A DNA stretch of 29,748 bases. Source: CAYNLG01 sp964397995 (lineage in GTDB: Bacteria > Planctomycetota > Phycisphaerae > FEN-1346). The position numbers and the translations under genes are program-made. Shown here one piece after another: positions 1-7,712 of this stretch (its first letter is position 1; every line of letters begins with the position of its first letter). Location of the stretch: contig CAYNLG010000046.1 in NCBI GenBank assembly GCA_964397995.1, positions 1 through 29,748 on the forward strand. Reading direction: 5' to 3'. The notes below the pieces were generated by a model that was not told the DNA's origin, did no database searches, and was given only the letters and a program-made list of their open reading frames with translations.

Positions 1-73
1 CTTGCGATGCCACTTTCCACCCCCTGTTGCGTTTCAGAGTTGAATCCGCAGCCACAAACGTCGGGCACACCCC

Positions 74-102
74 TTGACAGCCGAGGCCGAAAGGGCTTGC
101 AT
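74..102 (+). promoter_or_regulatory. candidate sigma70 promoter for etfB
   Basis: A perfect -35 hexamer TTGACA lies at 74-79, followed after 17 nt by TTGCAT (97-102), a weak 3/6 match to the -10 consensus. It sits about 80 nt before the etfB start, leaving room for a leader. The strong -35 box supports it and the poor -10 box weakens it. Confidence 0.35.
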
Positions 103-181
103 TGGCCTCCGGTTGGGGGTACCTTCTGGCCCTTCCGATGTTCCCACCGAAGGGCCTGTGAGAGAGCGAGACCGAGCAAGC

Positions 182-1105
182 ATGGCGTACAACCTCGTTG
201 TGCTGGTCAAACAGGTACCCGACACCAAACGGGTGACCGCCGACGCGATGAAGGCCGACGGCACCGTCAACCGGAGCGCCCTGCCGGCCATCTTCAACCC
301 CGAGGACCTGCACGCGCTGGAGCTGGCGCTCGAGCTGCGCCAGCGCGCGGGCGGCCGCGTGACCGTCGTCACGATGGGCCCGCCGGCGGCCGCCGAAATC
401 CTCCGCGAGTGCCTGGAGCGCGGCGCCGACCGGGCCGTCCTGGTGACGGACCGTCGTGCGGCTGCCAGCGACACCCTCGCGACGAGCTACATCCTGTCGC
501 GAGTGGTGCGGACCCTGGACCAGGCCGAGCCGGTGACGCTGGTGGTGGCGGGGCGGCAGGCGATCGACGGCGACACCGCCCAGGTGCCGCCCCAGGTGGC
601 CGAGAAGCTCGACTGGCCGCAGGTCACGTACGTCGACGCGGTCGAAGAGGCCGGCGCCGACCGTCTCCGGGTCCACCGGAACACGGGCCGCGGCTGGGAG
701 CGCGTCGAGGCGCCGCTGCCGTGCCTGCTGACGGTGACGGACGCGGCCCCGGCGGCGCGGCCGCCGTCGGCCAAGCGGATCATGGCCGTCAAGAAGGCCC
801 GGTGCCGGGCGGAGCTGGCTCGGGAGGCGGCCGAGGCCATGTTGGACGCCTCGGACGCCGATCAGGCGGCCGAAGCCGACCGCCGCGCCCGCGACCTGGA
901 GGCCCGCAACCTCCTGATCGAACAGTGGGACCTCGACCGCATCGGGGCGGACCTGGCGTGGTGCGGCCGCGACGGCAGCCCGACGAAGGTGAAGCGCATC
1001 CAGTCGGTGGTGCTGGCCGGGAGCGGCTTCAAGGTGATCGAGCCGAGTGATGAGGCCGTCGCCGCCCTCGTGCACGATCTGATCGAAGACCACACCATCG
1101 GCTGA
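182..1105 (+). CDS. etfB: electron transfer flavoprotein beta subunit
   Basis: This is the beta subunit of the ETF heterodimer, a soluble FAD/AMP protein that accepts electrons from acyl-CoA dehydrogenases. The start is the ATG at 182, because homology begins right there (MAYNLVVLVKQVPDT); the frame is open upstream to 74, but that part looks non-coding and contains the promoter. The family signature VVAGRQAIDGDTAQVPPQ is present near residue 125. At 307 aa it is longer than the usual beta subunit of about 250 aa; the extra length is a charged, Ala/Arg-rich stretch around residues 200-260 before a conserved-looking end with GSPTKV. etfA follows 52 nt downstream, and then an acyl-CoA dehydrogenase, so electron transfer from acyl-CoA oxidation is the likely job. 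Whether this ETF is simple or bifurcating cannot be told by eye. Confidence 0.93.
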   Translation: MAYNLVVLVKQVPDTKRVTADAMKADGTVNRSALPAIFNPEDLHALELALELRQRAGGRVTVVTMGPPAAAEILRECLERGADRAVLVTDRRAAASDTLATSYILSRVVRTLDQAEPVTLVVAGRQAIDGDTAQVPPQVAEKLDWPQVTYVDAVEEAGADRLRVHRNTGRGWERVEAPLPCLLTVTDAAPAARPPSAKRIMAVKKARCRAELAREAAEAMLDASDADQAAEADRRARDLEARNLLIEQWDLDRIGADLAWCGRDGSPTKVKRIQSVVLAGSGFKVIEPSDEAVAALVHDLIEDHTIG

Positions 1106-1157
1106 GCGCCGCGGCGCGGCAGCGGAGCCGACGGGGACTGAGGAATCCGGAGAAGCG

Positions 1158-2186
1158 ATGATCGACGTCAATCGCCAGGGCGACGTCTGGGTGGTCGCGG
1201 AGTTGGCCGGCGACGCCCTTCACGACGTCAGCCTGGAACTGCTCTCGAAAGGACGGGGCCTGGCCGACCGGCTGGGCGTCGGCTTGGTGGCCGTGGTGCT
1301 CGGAGTCCGGGCGGACGGGGCGGCCGAATCGCTCATCGCCCACGGGGCCGACCGGGTGCTGGCGGCCGAGCACGAGTTGCTGGCCCACTACCAGACGGCC
1401 CCGTTCGCCAAGACGCTGGTCGGCCTGATCCACGCGCACCGGCCGCAGATCGTCATTTACGGGGCGACGCCCGTCGGCCGCGACCTCGCGCCGCGCGTCG
1501 CGAGTGCCTGCTGGGCCGGCCTGACCGCCGACTGCACGGACCTGGAGATCGGGTCTCACCGCGAGCCGACCACGAAACAGGAGTACGACGACCTCCTGTA
1601 CCAGATCCGCCCGGCGTTCGGCGGCAACATCATCGCGACGATCGTCAACTTCGACCGCTGGCCGCAGATGGCCACCGTTCGCGAGGGCGTCATGCCGAAG
1701 CCGGAGCCGGACCCGTCGCGGACCGGCGAGGTGGTGCGGGTGCGTCCGGAGTTGACGGCGGCGGACCTGGCGGTGCGGGTGCTGGAGTCCGAGACGACCG
1801 AGCGGACCGTGGACCTCAAGGCCGCCCGCGTCATTGTCACGGGCGGGGCCGGCGTCGGCAGCCGCGAGAACTTCCAGCTCGTCTGGGACCTGGCCAACGC
1901 CCTCGGCGGGGCCGTCGGCGCCAGCCGCGCCGCCGTCGACAGCGGCTGGGTCGACAAGGACCACCAGGTGGGCCAGACGGGGACGACGGTGCGGCCGGCG
2001 CTGTACGTGGCGCTGGGGGTGAGCGGGCAGATTCAGCACCGGGCGGGGATGGCCGAGGCCCAGAAGATCGTGGCCGTCAACGCCGACCCCCACGCGCCGA
2101 TCTTCGACGTCGCGCACTACGGCATCGTCGGCGACCTGAACCAAGTGGTCCCGATGCTCATCGACGCCATCAAGAAGCGGGTATGA
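1158..2186 (+). CDS. etfA: electron transfer flavoprotein alpha subunit
   Basis: This is the alpha subunit of ETF, which carries the redox-active FAD. At 342 aa it has the usual length. The N-terminal domain (residues 1-200) pairs with EtfB. The C-terminal FAD domain is clear: GGAGVGSRENF near residue 230, then SGWVDKDHQVGQTG, ALGVSGQIQHRAGM, and VAVNADPHAPIFDVAHYGIV. The ATG is preceded by GGAG at 7-9 nt spacing. The gene lies 52 nt after etfB and overlaps the following acyl-CoA dehydrogenase by 4 nt (ATGA), which argues for translational coupling and balanced production of flavoprotein and its electron donor. Confidence 0.95.
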   Translation: MIDVNRQGDVWVVAELAGDALHDVSLELLSKGRGLADRLGVGLVAVVLGVRADGAAESLIAHGADRVLAAEHELLAHYQTAPFAKTLVGLIHAHRPQIVIYGATPVGRDLAPRVASACWAGLTADCTDLEIGSHREPTTKQEYDDLLYQIRPAFGGNIIATIVNFDRWPQMATVREGVMPKPEPDPSRTGEVVRVRPELTAADLAVRVLESETTERTVDLKAARVIVTGGAGVGSRENFQLVWDLANALGGAVGASRAAVDSGWVDKDHQVGQTGTTVRPALYVALGVSGQIQHRAGMAEAQKIVAVNADPHAPIFDVAHYGIVGDLNQVVPMLIDAIKKRV

Positions 2187-3871
2187 CCGTGGCCAACTTC
2201 TTCGCCGACAACGCCGACCTCCGGTACCACTTCGAGCGGCAGGACCTCGCGCCGATCGTTCGCTTCTGGGAGGGCGATTTCGACGAGGCCGCCGCCTTCG
2301 ACTACGCCCCGGCCGACGTCGACGACGCCGTCGACTCCTACCGCCGCGTCCTCGATCTGGTGGGCGGCATCGCGGGCGAGGTCGTCTGGCCGGCGTCGCC
2401 GGCGATCGACACCGAGGGGTCGCACCTGGACCCGGAGGCCGGGGGCGTCCGCTACGCCGACGGCATCCGCGAGGCCCTCAAGGCCCTCGGCCAGGCCGAC
2501 CTGATGGGCTTCACCCTGCCGCGCCGCTACGGCGGCCTGAACTGCCCCGGCACGGTCTACTCGATGGCGACCGAGATCATCAGCCGCGCCGACCCGAGCC
2601 TGATGAACATCTTCGGCCTCCAGGGCATCGCCGAGACGATCAACGCCTTTGCCTCGCAGGACCAGAAGGCCCGGACGCTGCCGCGCTTCGCGCGCGGCGA
2701 GGTGACCGGGGCGATGGTCCTGACGGAGCCGGACGCGGGCAGCGACCTCCAGAACATCCAGCTCCGCGCCTACCAGGACGAGGCCGGGACGTGGCGGCTG
2801 AAGGGCGTCAAGCGGTTCATCACCAACGGGTGCGCGGAGGTCCTGCTGGTGCTCGCCCGGAGCGAGCCGGACGAGACGGGCGGNNNNNNNNNNAAGATGG
2901 GCATCCACGGGTCGCCGACGTGCGAGATGCAGTTCGACGACACCGAGGCGGAGCTGGTGGGGGAGCGGCGGCGGGGCCTGGTGACCTACGTGATGGCCTT
3001 GATGAACGGAGCCCGCATCGGCATTGCCGCCCAGAGCCTGGGCCTGGCGGAAGCGGCCTGGCGCGAGGCGCGCAACTACGCCGCCAGCCGCGTCCAGTTC
3101 GGCCGCCCCATCGACCGCATGCCCGCCGTGGCCGACCTGCTGGCCGACATGAAGCTCGACGTCGAGACCGGCCGGGCGCTGCTGTACGAGACCACGCGGG
3201 CCGTCGACCACGAGTACGGTCTGCTGGTGGAGATGGCGCGTCGGCCGGAGCAGCGCAGCGAGCTGAACAAGGCCCAGAAGGGCTACAAGCGGCTCGCGGG
3301 CTACCTGACGCCGGTGGCGAAGTACTGGTGCAGCGAGATGTGCAATCGCGTGGCCTACAACGCCATCAGCGTCATGGGCGGCTCCGGCTACATGAAGGAC
3401 TACCGCCTGGAACAGCTTTACCGCGACGCTCGCATCACCACCATCTACGAGGGCACCAGCCAGCTCCAGGTGGTGGCGGCGGTGCGCGGCGTGACGAGCG
3501 GGACGGCCGCCAAGCATCTGGCGGCCCTGGCCGAGGCCGACCCGCCGCGCGGCTTCAAGGGCCTCGCCGGCAAGCTCGACCGGGCCCGCGCGAGGCTGGA
3601 CGAGACGGTGGCCGAGGTGAAGGCGGACCAGTCGTCGGAGTACCTGGACCTGTGGGCGCGGCCGCTGGTGGACGCGGCGGTGGACCTGCTGCTGGGGACC
3701 CTGTGGCTGGACATGGCCCGGGACGCGAAGGCCAAGGCCGCCGGGGCGAAGCGGTTCATCTCCCGCGCCCTGGTGCGCGCCGACGGCGCCCTGAAGCAGG
3801 TCCGGAGCGGCGACCGGTCGACCCTCGACGCCTACGAGACGCTCGTCGGGCCGACCTTCGAACTGGACTGA
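2183..3871 (+). CDS. acyl-CoA dehydrogenase (long, C-terminal-domain type), interrupted by assembly gap
   Basis: FAD-dependent acyl-CoA dehydrogenase that oxidises an acyl-CoA to the 2-enoyl-CoA and passes electrons to the ETF encoded just upstream. As written it is 562 aa, the long form with an N-terminal extension (about residues 1-70), the N-terminal and middle domains (MVLTEPDAGSDLQ; IHGSPTCEMQF), the helical FAD domain (ASRVQFGRPI), and a C-terminal acetyl-CoA-dehydrogenase-like domain after residue 440. YEGTSQLQ near the end of the core supplies the probable catalytic Glu (residue 423 as numbered across the gap). Ten Ns at 2884-2893 keep the frame but stand for more sequence: about 20-25 residues of the middle domain normally found here are absent. 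The start overlaps the etfA stop (ATGA). The substrate (fatty or branched acyl chain) cannot be assigned. Confidence 0.93.
   Translation: MTVANFFADNADLRYHFERQDLAPIVRFWEGDFDEAAAFDYAPADVDDAVDSYRRVLDLVGGIAGEVVWPASPAIDTEGSHLDPEAGGVRYADGIREALKALGQADLMGFTLPRRYGGLNCPGTVYSMATEIISRADPSLMNIFGLQGIAETINAFASQDQKARTLPRFARGEVTGAMVLTEPDAGSDLQNIQLRAYQDEAGTWRLKGVKRFITNGCAEVLLVLARSEPDETGXXXXKMGIHGSPTCEMQFDDTEAELVGERRRGLVTYVMALMNGARIGIAAQSLGLAEAAWREARNYAASRVQFGRPIDRMPAVADLLADMKLDVETGRALLYETTRAVDHEYGLLVEMARRPEQRSELNKAQKGYKRLAGYLTPVAKYWCSEMCNRVAYNAISVMGGSGYMKDYRLEQLYRDARITTIYEGTSQLQVVAAVRGVTSGTAAKHLAALAEADPPRGFKGLAGKLDRARARLDETVAEVKADQSSEYLDLWARPLVDAAVDLLLGTLWLDMARDAKAKAAGAKRFISRALVRADGALKQVRSGDRSTLDAYETLVGPTFELD
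2884..2893. other. assembly gap (10 N)
   Basis: Ten consecutive Ns lie inside the acyl-CoA dehydrogenase gene. Ten is probably a placeholder: comparison with remembered family sequences suggests some 60-75 nt are missing between the ARSEPDETGG and KMGIHGSPT segments. The flanking frames agree, so the gene is very likely intact in the organism. Confidence 0.95.
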
Positions 3872-3951
3872 GGCCGCCGCGCCGCGTATGGTAGCTGCCA
3901 GCGGCGGGCGTGCCCGTACGCAACGGACCCGCAGACGATGGAGGGGAGAGC

Positions 3952-4386
3952 ATGGCCCGATGGCAGCGTGACCCGCGGAAACGACGGAACGTGGCCATCG
4001 TGGTGGCCATCCTCGAGGTGCTGACCGCGACCGGCCTCTTCTACCCCCTCTTCTTCAACTACTACGTCCGTGTGGCCATGCGCGTGTCGATGACGCTGCA
4101 GGTCCACGCCGTCGCCGTGGTCCGCGTCGCGACGGTCGTCGCCTTCCTGTGGTTCGGCCTGCAGGCGGTGGCCTACGTCAAGGGCCGGGCCTGGGCCCGC
4201 TGGGGCTTCATCGGCGTCAACGTGGCGATGGTCCTGGCGGGGCTGCTCTGGTGGGTGCTGGACATGATGAGCGCGTCGCCGGACCCGGCGGCCGCCTGGT
4301 GGGGCCTGGTGATGCCCCTGGCGACGGCGTTCCCCATGGTGGGGCTGCTCCTGGGGTTCCAGGGCGTGCAGCCGTCGCAAGGCTGA
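3952..4386 (+). CDS. small four-helix membrane protein of unknown function
   Basis: 144-aa protein that I do not recognise. The ATG at 3952 is chosen because GGAGGGG lies just upstream; the frame is open from 3910 but without a comparable ribosome site. Four hydrophobic segments are visible: residues 13-36 (AIVVAILEVLTATGLFYPLF), about 51-69, 77-100 and 109-130, joined by short loops, with a basic N-terminus (RWQRDPRKRR) that should stay in the cytoplasm. It starts 80 nt after the acyl-CoA dehydrogenase and ends just before a T-rich run and the bamA promoter, so it may be the last gene of the etf operon or independent. No catalytic motif is seen. Confidence 0.75.
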   Translation: MARWQRDPRKRRNVAIVVAILEVLTATGLFYPLFFNYYVRVAMRVSMTLQVHAVAVVRVATVVAFLWFGLQAVAYVKGRAWARWGFIGVNVAMVLAGLLWWVLDMMSASPDPAAAWWGLVMPLATAFPMVGLLLGFQGVQPSQG

Positions 4387-4390
4387 GAGT

Positions 4391-4412
4391 GGCCGGCCGG
4401 GGCCCGTTTTTT
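4391..4412 (+). terminator. possible intrinsic terminator after the small membrane gene
   Basis: A GC-rich segment with a short GGCC/GGCC stem (4391-4394 with 4401-4404, 6-nt loop) is followed by six T (4407-4412), 5 nt after the stop codon. The stem is short, so this is a weak call supported mainly by position between a stop codon and the bamA promoter. Confidence 0.35.
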
Positions 4413-4413
4413 G

Positions 4414-4443
4414 CTGACAGGCCGGGCGGGGTGGCGGTAGAAT
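4414..4443 (+). promoter_or_regulatory. sigma70-like promoter for bamA
   Basis: CTGACA (4414-4419, 5/6 match to the -35 consensus) and TAGAAT (4438-4443, 5/6 match to the -10) are separated by 18 nt. The predicted transcript starts near 4450, about 50 nt before the bamA ATG. It lies right after a T-run that may terminate the preceding operon. Confidence 0.55.
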
Positions 4444-4500
4444 CCGGTCCCGTCGCGGCAGACGGATGGGGAGAGGGACCTCAAGACGCGGGGCGACTGC

Positions 4501-6834
4501 ATGAAGGGTGTCAAGGCGTCGTTCGTACGCGTGGCCGCCGCACTGCTGGCGGTCCTGGTAGGGGGCGGAGGGCTGGCCTGGTGGTCGCACGTGACGGCCG
4601 CCCCGGCGGAAGGGCAGCGGATCGTCCGGATCGCGATCCGCGGGGCCTCGCGCGTCTCGGCGCACCGGATTCTCGGCCAGATGCGTCTCCGCGAGGGCAG
4701 TCTCTACACGCCGGAGGCCGTGGACGAGGACCTGAAGCGCATCTACGCCCTCCGCGAGTTCGACAACGTCACGATCCAACCGGAGCCGGCCGACGGGGGC
4801 CTCGCGCTCGTCGTCGAGGTGGTCGAGCGGCCGATCCTCCTCGGGCTCGAGTTCGAGGGCAACCAGCACCTCAAGGACGAGAAGCTCCGCGAGGCCATCG
4901 GCGTGGAGGCGGGTGGCCTGATGGACCGCCACGCCCTCTTCACCGGCGCCAAGGTCATCGAACGCCAGTACCATGAGAAGGGCTTCGCCTTCGCCGCCGT
5001 CGAGCTCGACGAGCCGCGCCTCCGCGACGAGCAGGTGGCCCGGTTCATCATCAGCGAGGGCCCGCGCGTCCGCGTCCGCAAGATCCGGTTCGTGGGCAAC
5101 CCGTCCATCGGGGCTGGCGAACTGCGGAAGCAGATGGAGACGCGGCCGTACTTCTTCCTGCTGAGCGCCGGCCGCTACGACGAGGACCGCCTGGAGCGCG
5201 ACCTCCTGGCCGTGCGGAACTACTACATCGACCAGGGGTTCCTGGACGTCCGCGTCGGGCGGGAACTCGAGTTCAGCGACGACCGCGAGGACCTGACCGT
5301 CCGCGTCATCGTCGAGGAAGGGCCGCGCTACGAGGTCCGGTCCGTGGCCCTGGAAGGCGTCGACCGCTTCAGCCGCGTCTACCTCAAGAAGCTGATGGAG
5401 ACCGAACCCGGGGTCGACTACACGGCCCAGCGCATCCGCAAGGACATGGAGCTGATCCAGGAGACCTACGGCGAGGTCGGGTACATCGACGCGTTCGTGC
5501 GGCCGGTGATCGACTTCGCCGAGGAGCCGGGGGTGGTGGACCTGACATTCCGGGTGGACGAGGGCGAGCCGGCCCGCATCGGCCGCATCCGCATCGTCGG
5601 CAACACCTTCACCCAGGACAAGGTCATCCGCCGCGATCTCCGCTTCTTCCCGGACGAGCCGGTCAACACGAAGCTTATCGAGAAGGCGCGGAAACGGCTG
5701 AGCGGCAGCGGCCTGTTCGAGCCGGACTCGGTCCTGATCAGCGTGGCGGCCACGGACGAGCCCGGTGTCCGCGACATCGTCGTCCGGGTCGAGGAGTCCC
5801 AGACGAGCACCCTGATCCTCGGGGCCGGCGTCAACTCCAACAGCGGCGTCGTCGGCAACGTCTCCTTCGTCCAGCGCAACTTCGACCTCACCGGCTGGCC
5901 CGACTCCAGCGAGGAATTCTGGTCGGGCGAGGCCTTCCGCGGGGGCGGCCAGCTCTTCCAGATCGTCCTCGAGCCGGGCACCGAGCTCCAGCGGTACCGC
6001 GTCGACTTTCGCGAGCCGCACCTCATGGACTCCGACATCAGCCTCTCCACGAGCGGCTTCTTCTTCTCGCGCCAGCGGCGCGACTACGACGAGGAACGCC
6101 TGGGCGGCAGCCTCGGCTTCGGCAAGGAGCTTCGCGAGGACCTCACCGCCTACATCACCTTCCGCCTCGAGGCCATCGACATCACCGACGTCGACCCCGG
6201 TGTGCCCCAGGACCTTCTTGACGTCGAGGGAAGCAGCGAGCTCACGAGCGTCCAAGTCGGTCTCGTCAAGGATACCACCGACAGCGTCTTCTTCCCGACC
6301 GAGGGCTACCGCCTGAACGGGTCGGTCGAGCAGGCCGGCGCGCTGGGCGGCAGCTACACGTTCACGCGAAGCATCCTGGACGCGCGGCGATACTGGACGG
6401 TGACCGAGGACATCCTCGGCCGCAAGAGCGTCCTGGCGGTGCGCGGCCGGGTGGGGTTCATCGGGGGCGACGCGCCGATCTTCGAGCGGTTCTACGCGGG
6501 CGGCCACGGGAGCCTGCGCGGCTTCGACTTCCGCGGGGTCGGCCCCTGGGAGCGGAACACGCCGATCGGCGGCGACTTCCTCGCCCTGGCCGGCGCCGAG
6601 TACTCGTTCCCCATCATCGAGAAGAACCTGAGCGGCGTCCTGTTCATCGACACCGGTACCGTCGAGGAAGACATCTCGGTCTCGACGTGGCGGGTCTCGG
6701 TCGGGACGGGCCTCCGTTTCACGGTGCCCTTCTTCGGGCCGGTCCCGTTCGCCTTCGACTTCGGCTTCCCGGTCGTCAAGGAAGACGACGACGACGAGGA
6801 GGTCTTCTCGTTCAGCATCGGCACCACGTTCTGA
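4501..6834 (+). CDS. bamA: outer membrane protein assembly factor BamA
   Basis: Core of the machine that inserts beta-barrel proteins into the outer membrane. At 777 aa it matches the family. A signal peptide covers residues 1-34 (basic start, long Ala/Leu/Gly core, end near TAAPA). Five POTRA repeats follow, recognisable by their recurring strand-turn starts: RIAIRGASRVSAHRI, LGLEFEGNQHLKDEKL, RKIRFVGNPSIGAGEL, VRSVALEGVDRFSRV and IGRIRIVGNTFTQDKV, together about residues 40-440. The C-terminal half is the 16-strand barrel; the conserved loop-6 motif is LRGF (R673-G674-F675), and the protein ends in Phe (FSFSIGTTF), the classic barrel-recognition signature. It has its own promoter and is followed by skp, the common bamA-skp order of diderm bacteria. 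It is the strongest evidence that this organism has an outer membrane. Confidence 0.96.
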   Translation: MKGVKASFVRVAAALLAVLVGGGGLAWWSHVTAAPAEGQRIVRIAIRGASRVSAHRILGQMRLREGSLYTPEAVDEDLKRIYALREFDNVTIQPEPADGGLALVVEVVERPILLGLEFEGNQHLKDEKLREAIGVEAGGLMDRHALFTGAKVIERQYHEKGFAFAAVELDEPRLRDEQVARFIISEGPRVRVRKIRFVGNPSIGAGELRKQMETRPYFFLLSAGRYDEDRLERDLLAVRNYYIDQGFLDVRVGRELEFSDDREDLTVRVIVEEGPRYEVRSVALEGVDRFSRVYLKKLMETEPGVDYTAQRIRKDMELIQETYGEVGYIDAFVRPVIDFAEEPGVVDLTFRVDEGEPARIGRIRIVGNTFTQDKVIRRDLRFFPDEPVNTKLIEKARKRLSGSGLFEPDSVLISVAATDEPGVRDIVVRVEESQTSTLILGAGVNSNSGVVGNVSFVQRNFDLTGWPDSSEEFWSGEAFRGGGQLFQIVLEPGTELQRYRVDFREPHLMDSDISLSTSGFFFSRQRRDYDEERLGGSLGFGKELREDLTAYITFRLEAIDITDVDPGVPQDLLDVEGSSELTSVQVGLVKDTTDSVFFPTEGYRLNGSVEQAGALGGSYTFTRSILDARRYWTVTEDILGRKSVLAVRGRVGFIGGDAPIFERFYAGGHGSLRGFDFRGVGPWERNTPIGGDFLALAGAEYSFPIIEKNLSGVLFIDTGTVEEDISVSTWRVSVGTGLRFTVPFFGPVPFAFDFGFPVVKEDDDDEEVFSFSIGTTF

Positions 6835-6853
6835 CGCGGGGCCGCGAAAGCAC

Positions 6854-6884
6854 TGGACGCCGGGCGGCGCCGGTCCGATAGAAT
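6854..6884 (+). promoter_or_regulatory. weak candidate promoter for skp
   Basis: TGGACG (6854-6859, 4/6) and TAGAAT (6879-6884, 5/6) are 19 nt apart, a long spacer. The -10 box is identical to that of the bamA promoter. It lies about 105 nt before the skp start. skp could equally be read through from bamA. Confidence 0.25.
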
Positions 6885-6988
6885 GGGCGGGCGCCCGCGG
6901 ACGTCCAACGACACGTTCCATGGGGTCGCCCGGGCCGGCCGTCGGCCCGCCGGGGCGGCCGGTTTCGACAGAGAAAGGAGTCAATCGG

Positions 6989-7606
6989 ATGCGCAGCATG
7001 GTACGGACCGCAGCCCTGGCCCTGGCGCTGGCCGGGGTGCTGGCGATGGCCCCCGCGGCCTCGGCCGCCGTCAAGATCGGCGTGGTCGACGTTGTCGAGG
7101 TCATGAACAGCTACGAGCGGACCCAGGATGCCAGCCAGGACCTGAAGGTGGACCAAGCCAACCTGAAGGCGGCATCGGAGCCGAAGATCCAGAAGGTCGA
7201 GGAACTGCGGCTCCAGCGCGACGGCTTCAACCAGGGGACCGAAGAGTGGCTGCAGCTTGACGAAAAGGCCATGAAGGCCGAGATCGAGTTCCGCACGTGG
7301 CTTGCCCTGGAGCAGGCCAAGATCGATCGCCGCCACCAGCAGATCCTCCGCGAGATGTACGGCGAGATCCAGGACATGACGGCCGAGGTGGCCAAGGCCC
7401 AGAGCCTTGACATCGTCTTCACGAAGGCCTTCCTCGATTCGCCGCGCACCGACCTGGGCCTCTCGAAGTCGCTCGAGGACATGAAGGCTCGGATCACCGG
7501 CCAGTTCCTGGTCTACCCGACCCAGTTCCCGGACCTGACTCAGGAAGTCCTGAAGCGGCTGAACGCCGCCTACAAGGCGGCCAAGGGCGACCAGCCTCGC
7601 GGCTGA
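6989..7606 (+). CDS. skp: Skp/OmpH-family periplasmic chaperone
   Basis: 205-aa secreted protein. Periplasmic chaperones of this family hold unfolded outer-membrane proteins and deliver them to the BAM complex. The ATG at 6989 is chosen because AAAGGAG lies 8-9 nt upstream and a signal peptide begins there (MRSMVRTAALALALAG, cleavage near ASA-AV at residue 26). The mature N-terminus, VKIGVVDVVEVMNSYERT, is the typical OmpH start strand; residues 45-150 are strongly charged and helical (KIQKVEELRLQRD, IEFRTWLALEQAKIDRR), matching the coiled-coil tentacles. Length (about 180 aa mature) is slightly above the enterobacterial protein. It lies directly after bamA, as in many diderms; the usual next gene lpxD is absent here. 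Confidence 0.88.
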   Translation: MRSMVRTAALALALAGVLAMAPAASAAVKIGVVDVVEVMNSYERTQDASQDLKVDQANLKAASEPKIQKVEELRLQRDGFNQGTEEWLQLDEKAMKAEIEFRTWLALEQAKIDRRHQQILREMYGEIQDMTAEVAKAQSLDIVFTKAFLDSPRTDLGLSKSLEDMKARITGQFLVYPTQFPDLTQEVLKRLNAAYKAAKGDQPRG

Positions 7607-7712
7607 CGCCCGCCGCACCGTGACCTACCGAACCCGGCGTCGGGCCCGGCGGGGCGCTCTGGCTCCGTCGGGCCCGGCTGCCCGGGGCGACCGTTCCGCG
7701 AGGAGCCTCGCC

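Noticed and set aside
3832..7104. Very long open frame (about 1090 codons) on the minus strand antisense to bamA
   Set aside because: Third-position GC bias suppresses stops on the antisense strand; the translation is low-complexity Asp/Glu/Arg/Val-rich and matches no family, while bamA on the other strand is unmistakable.
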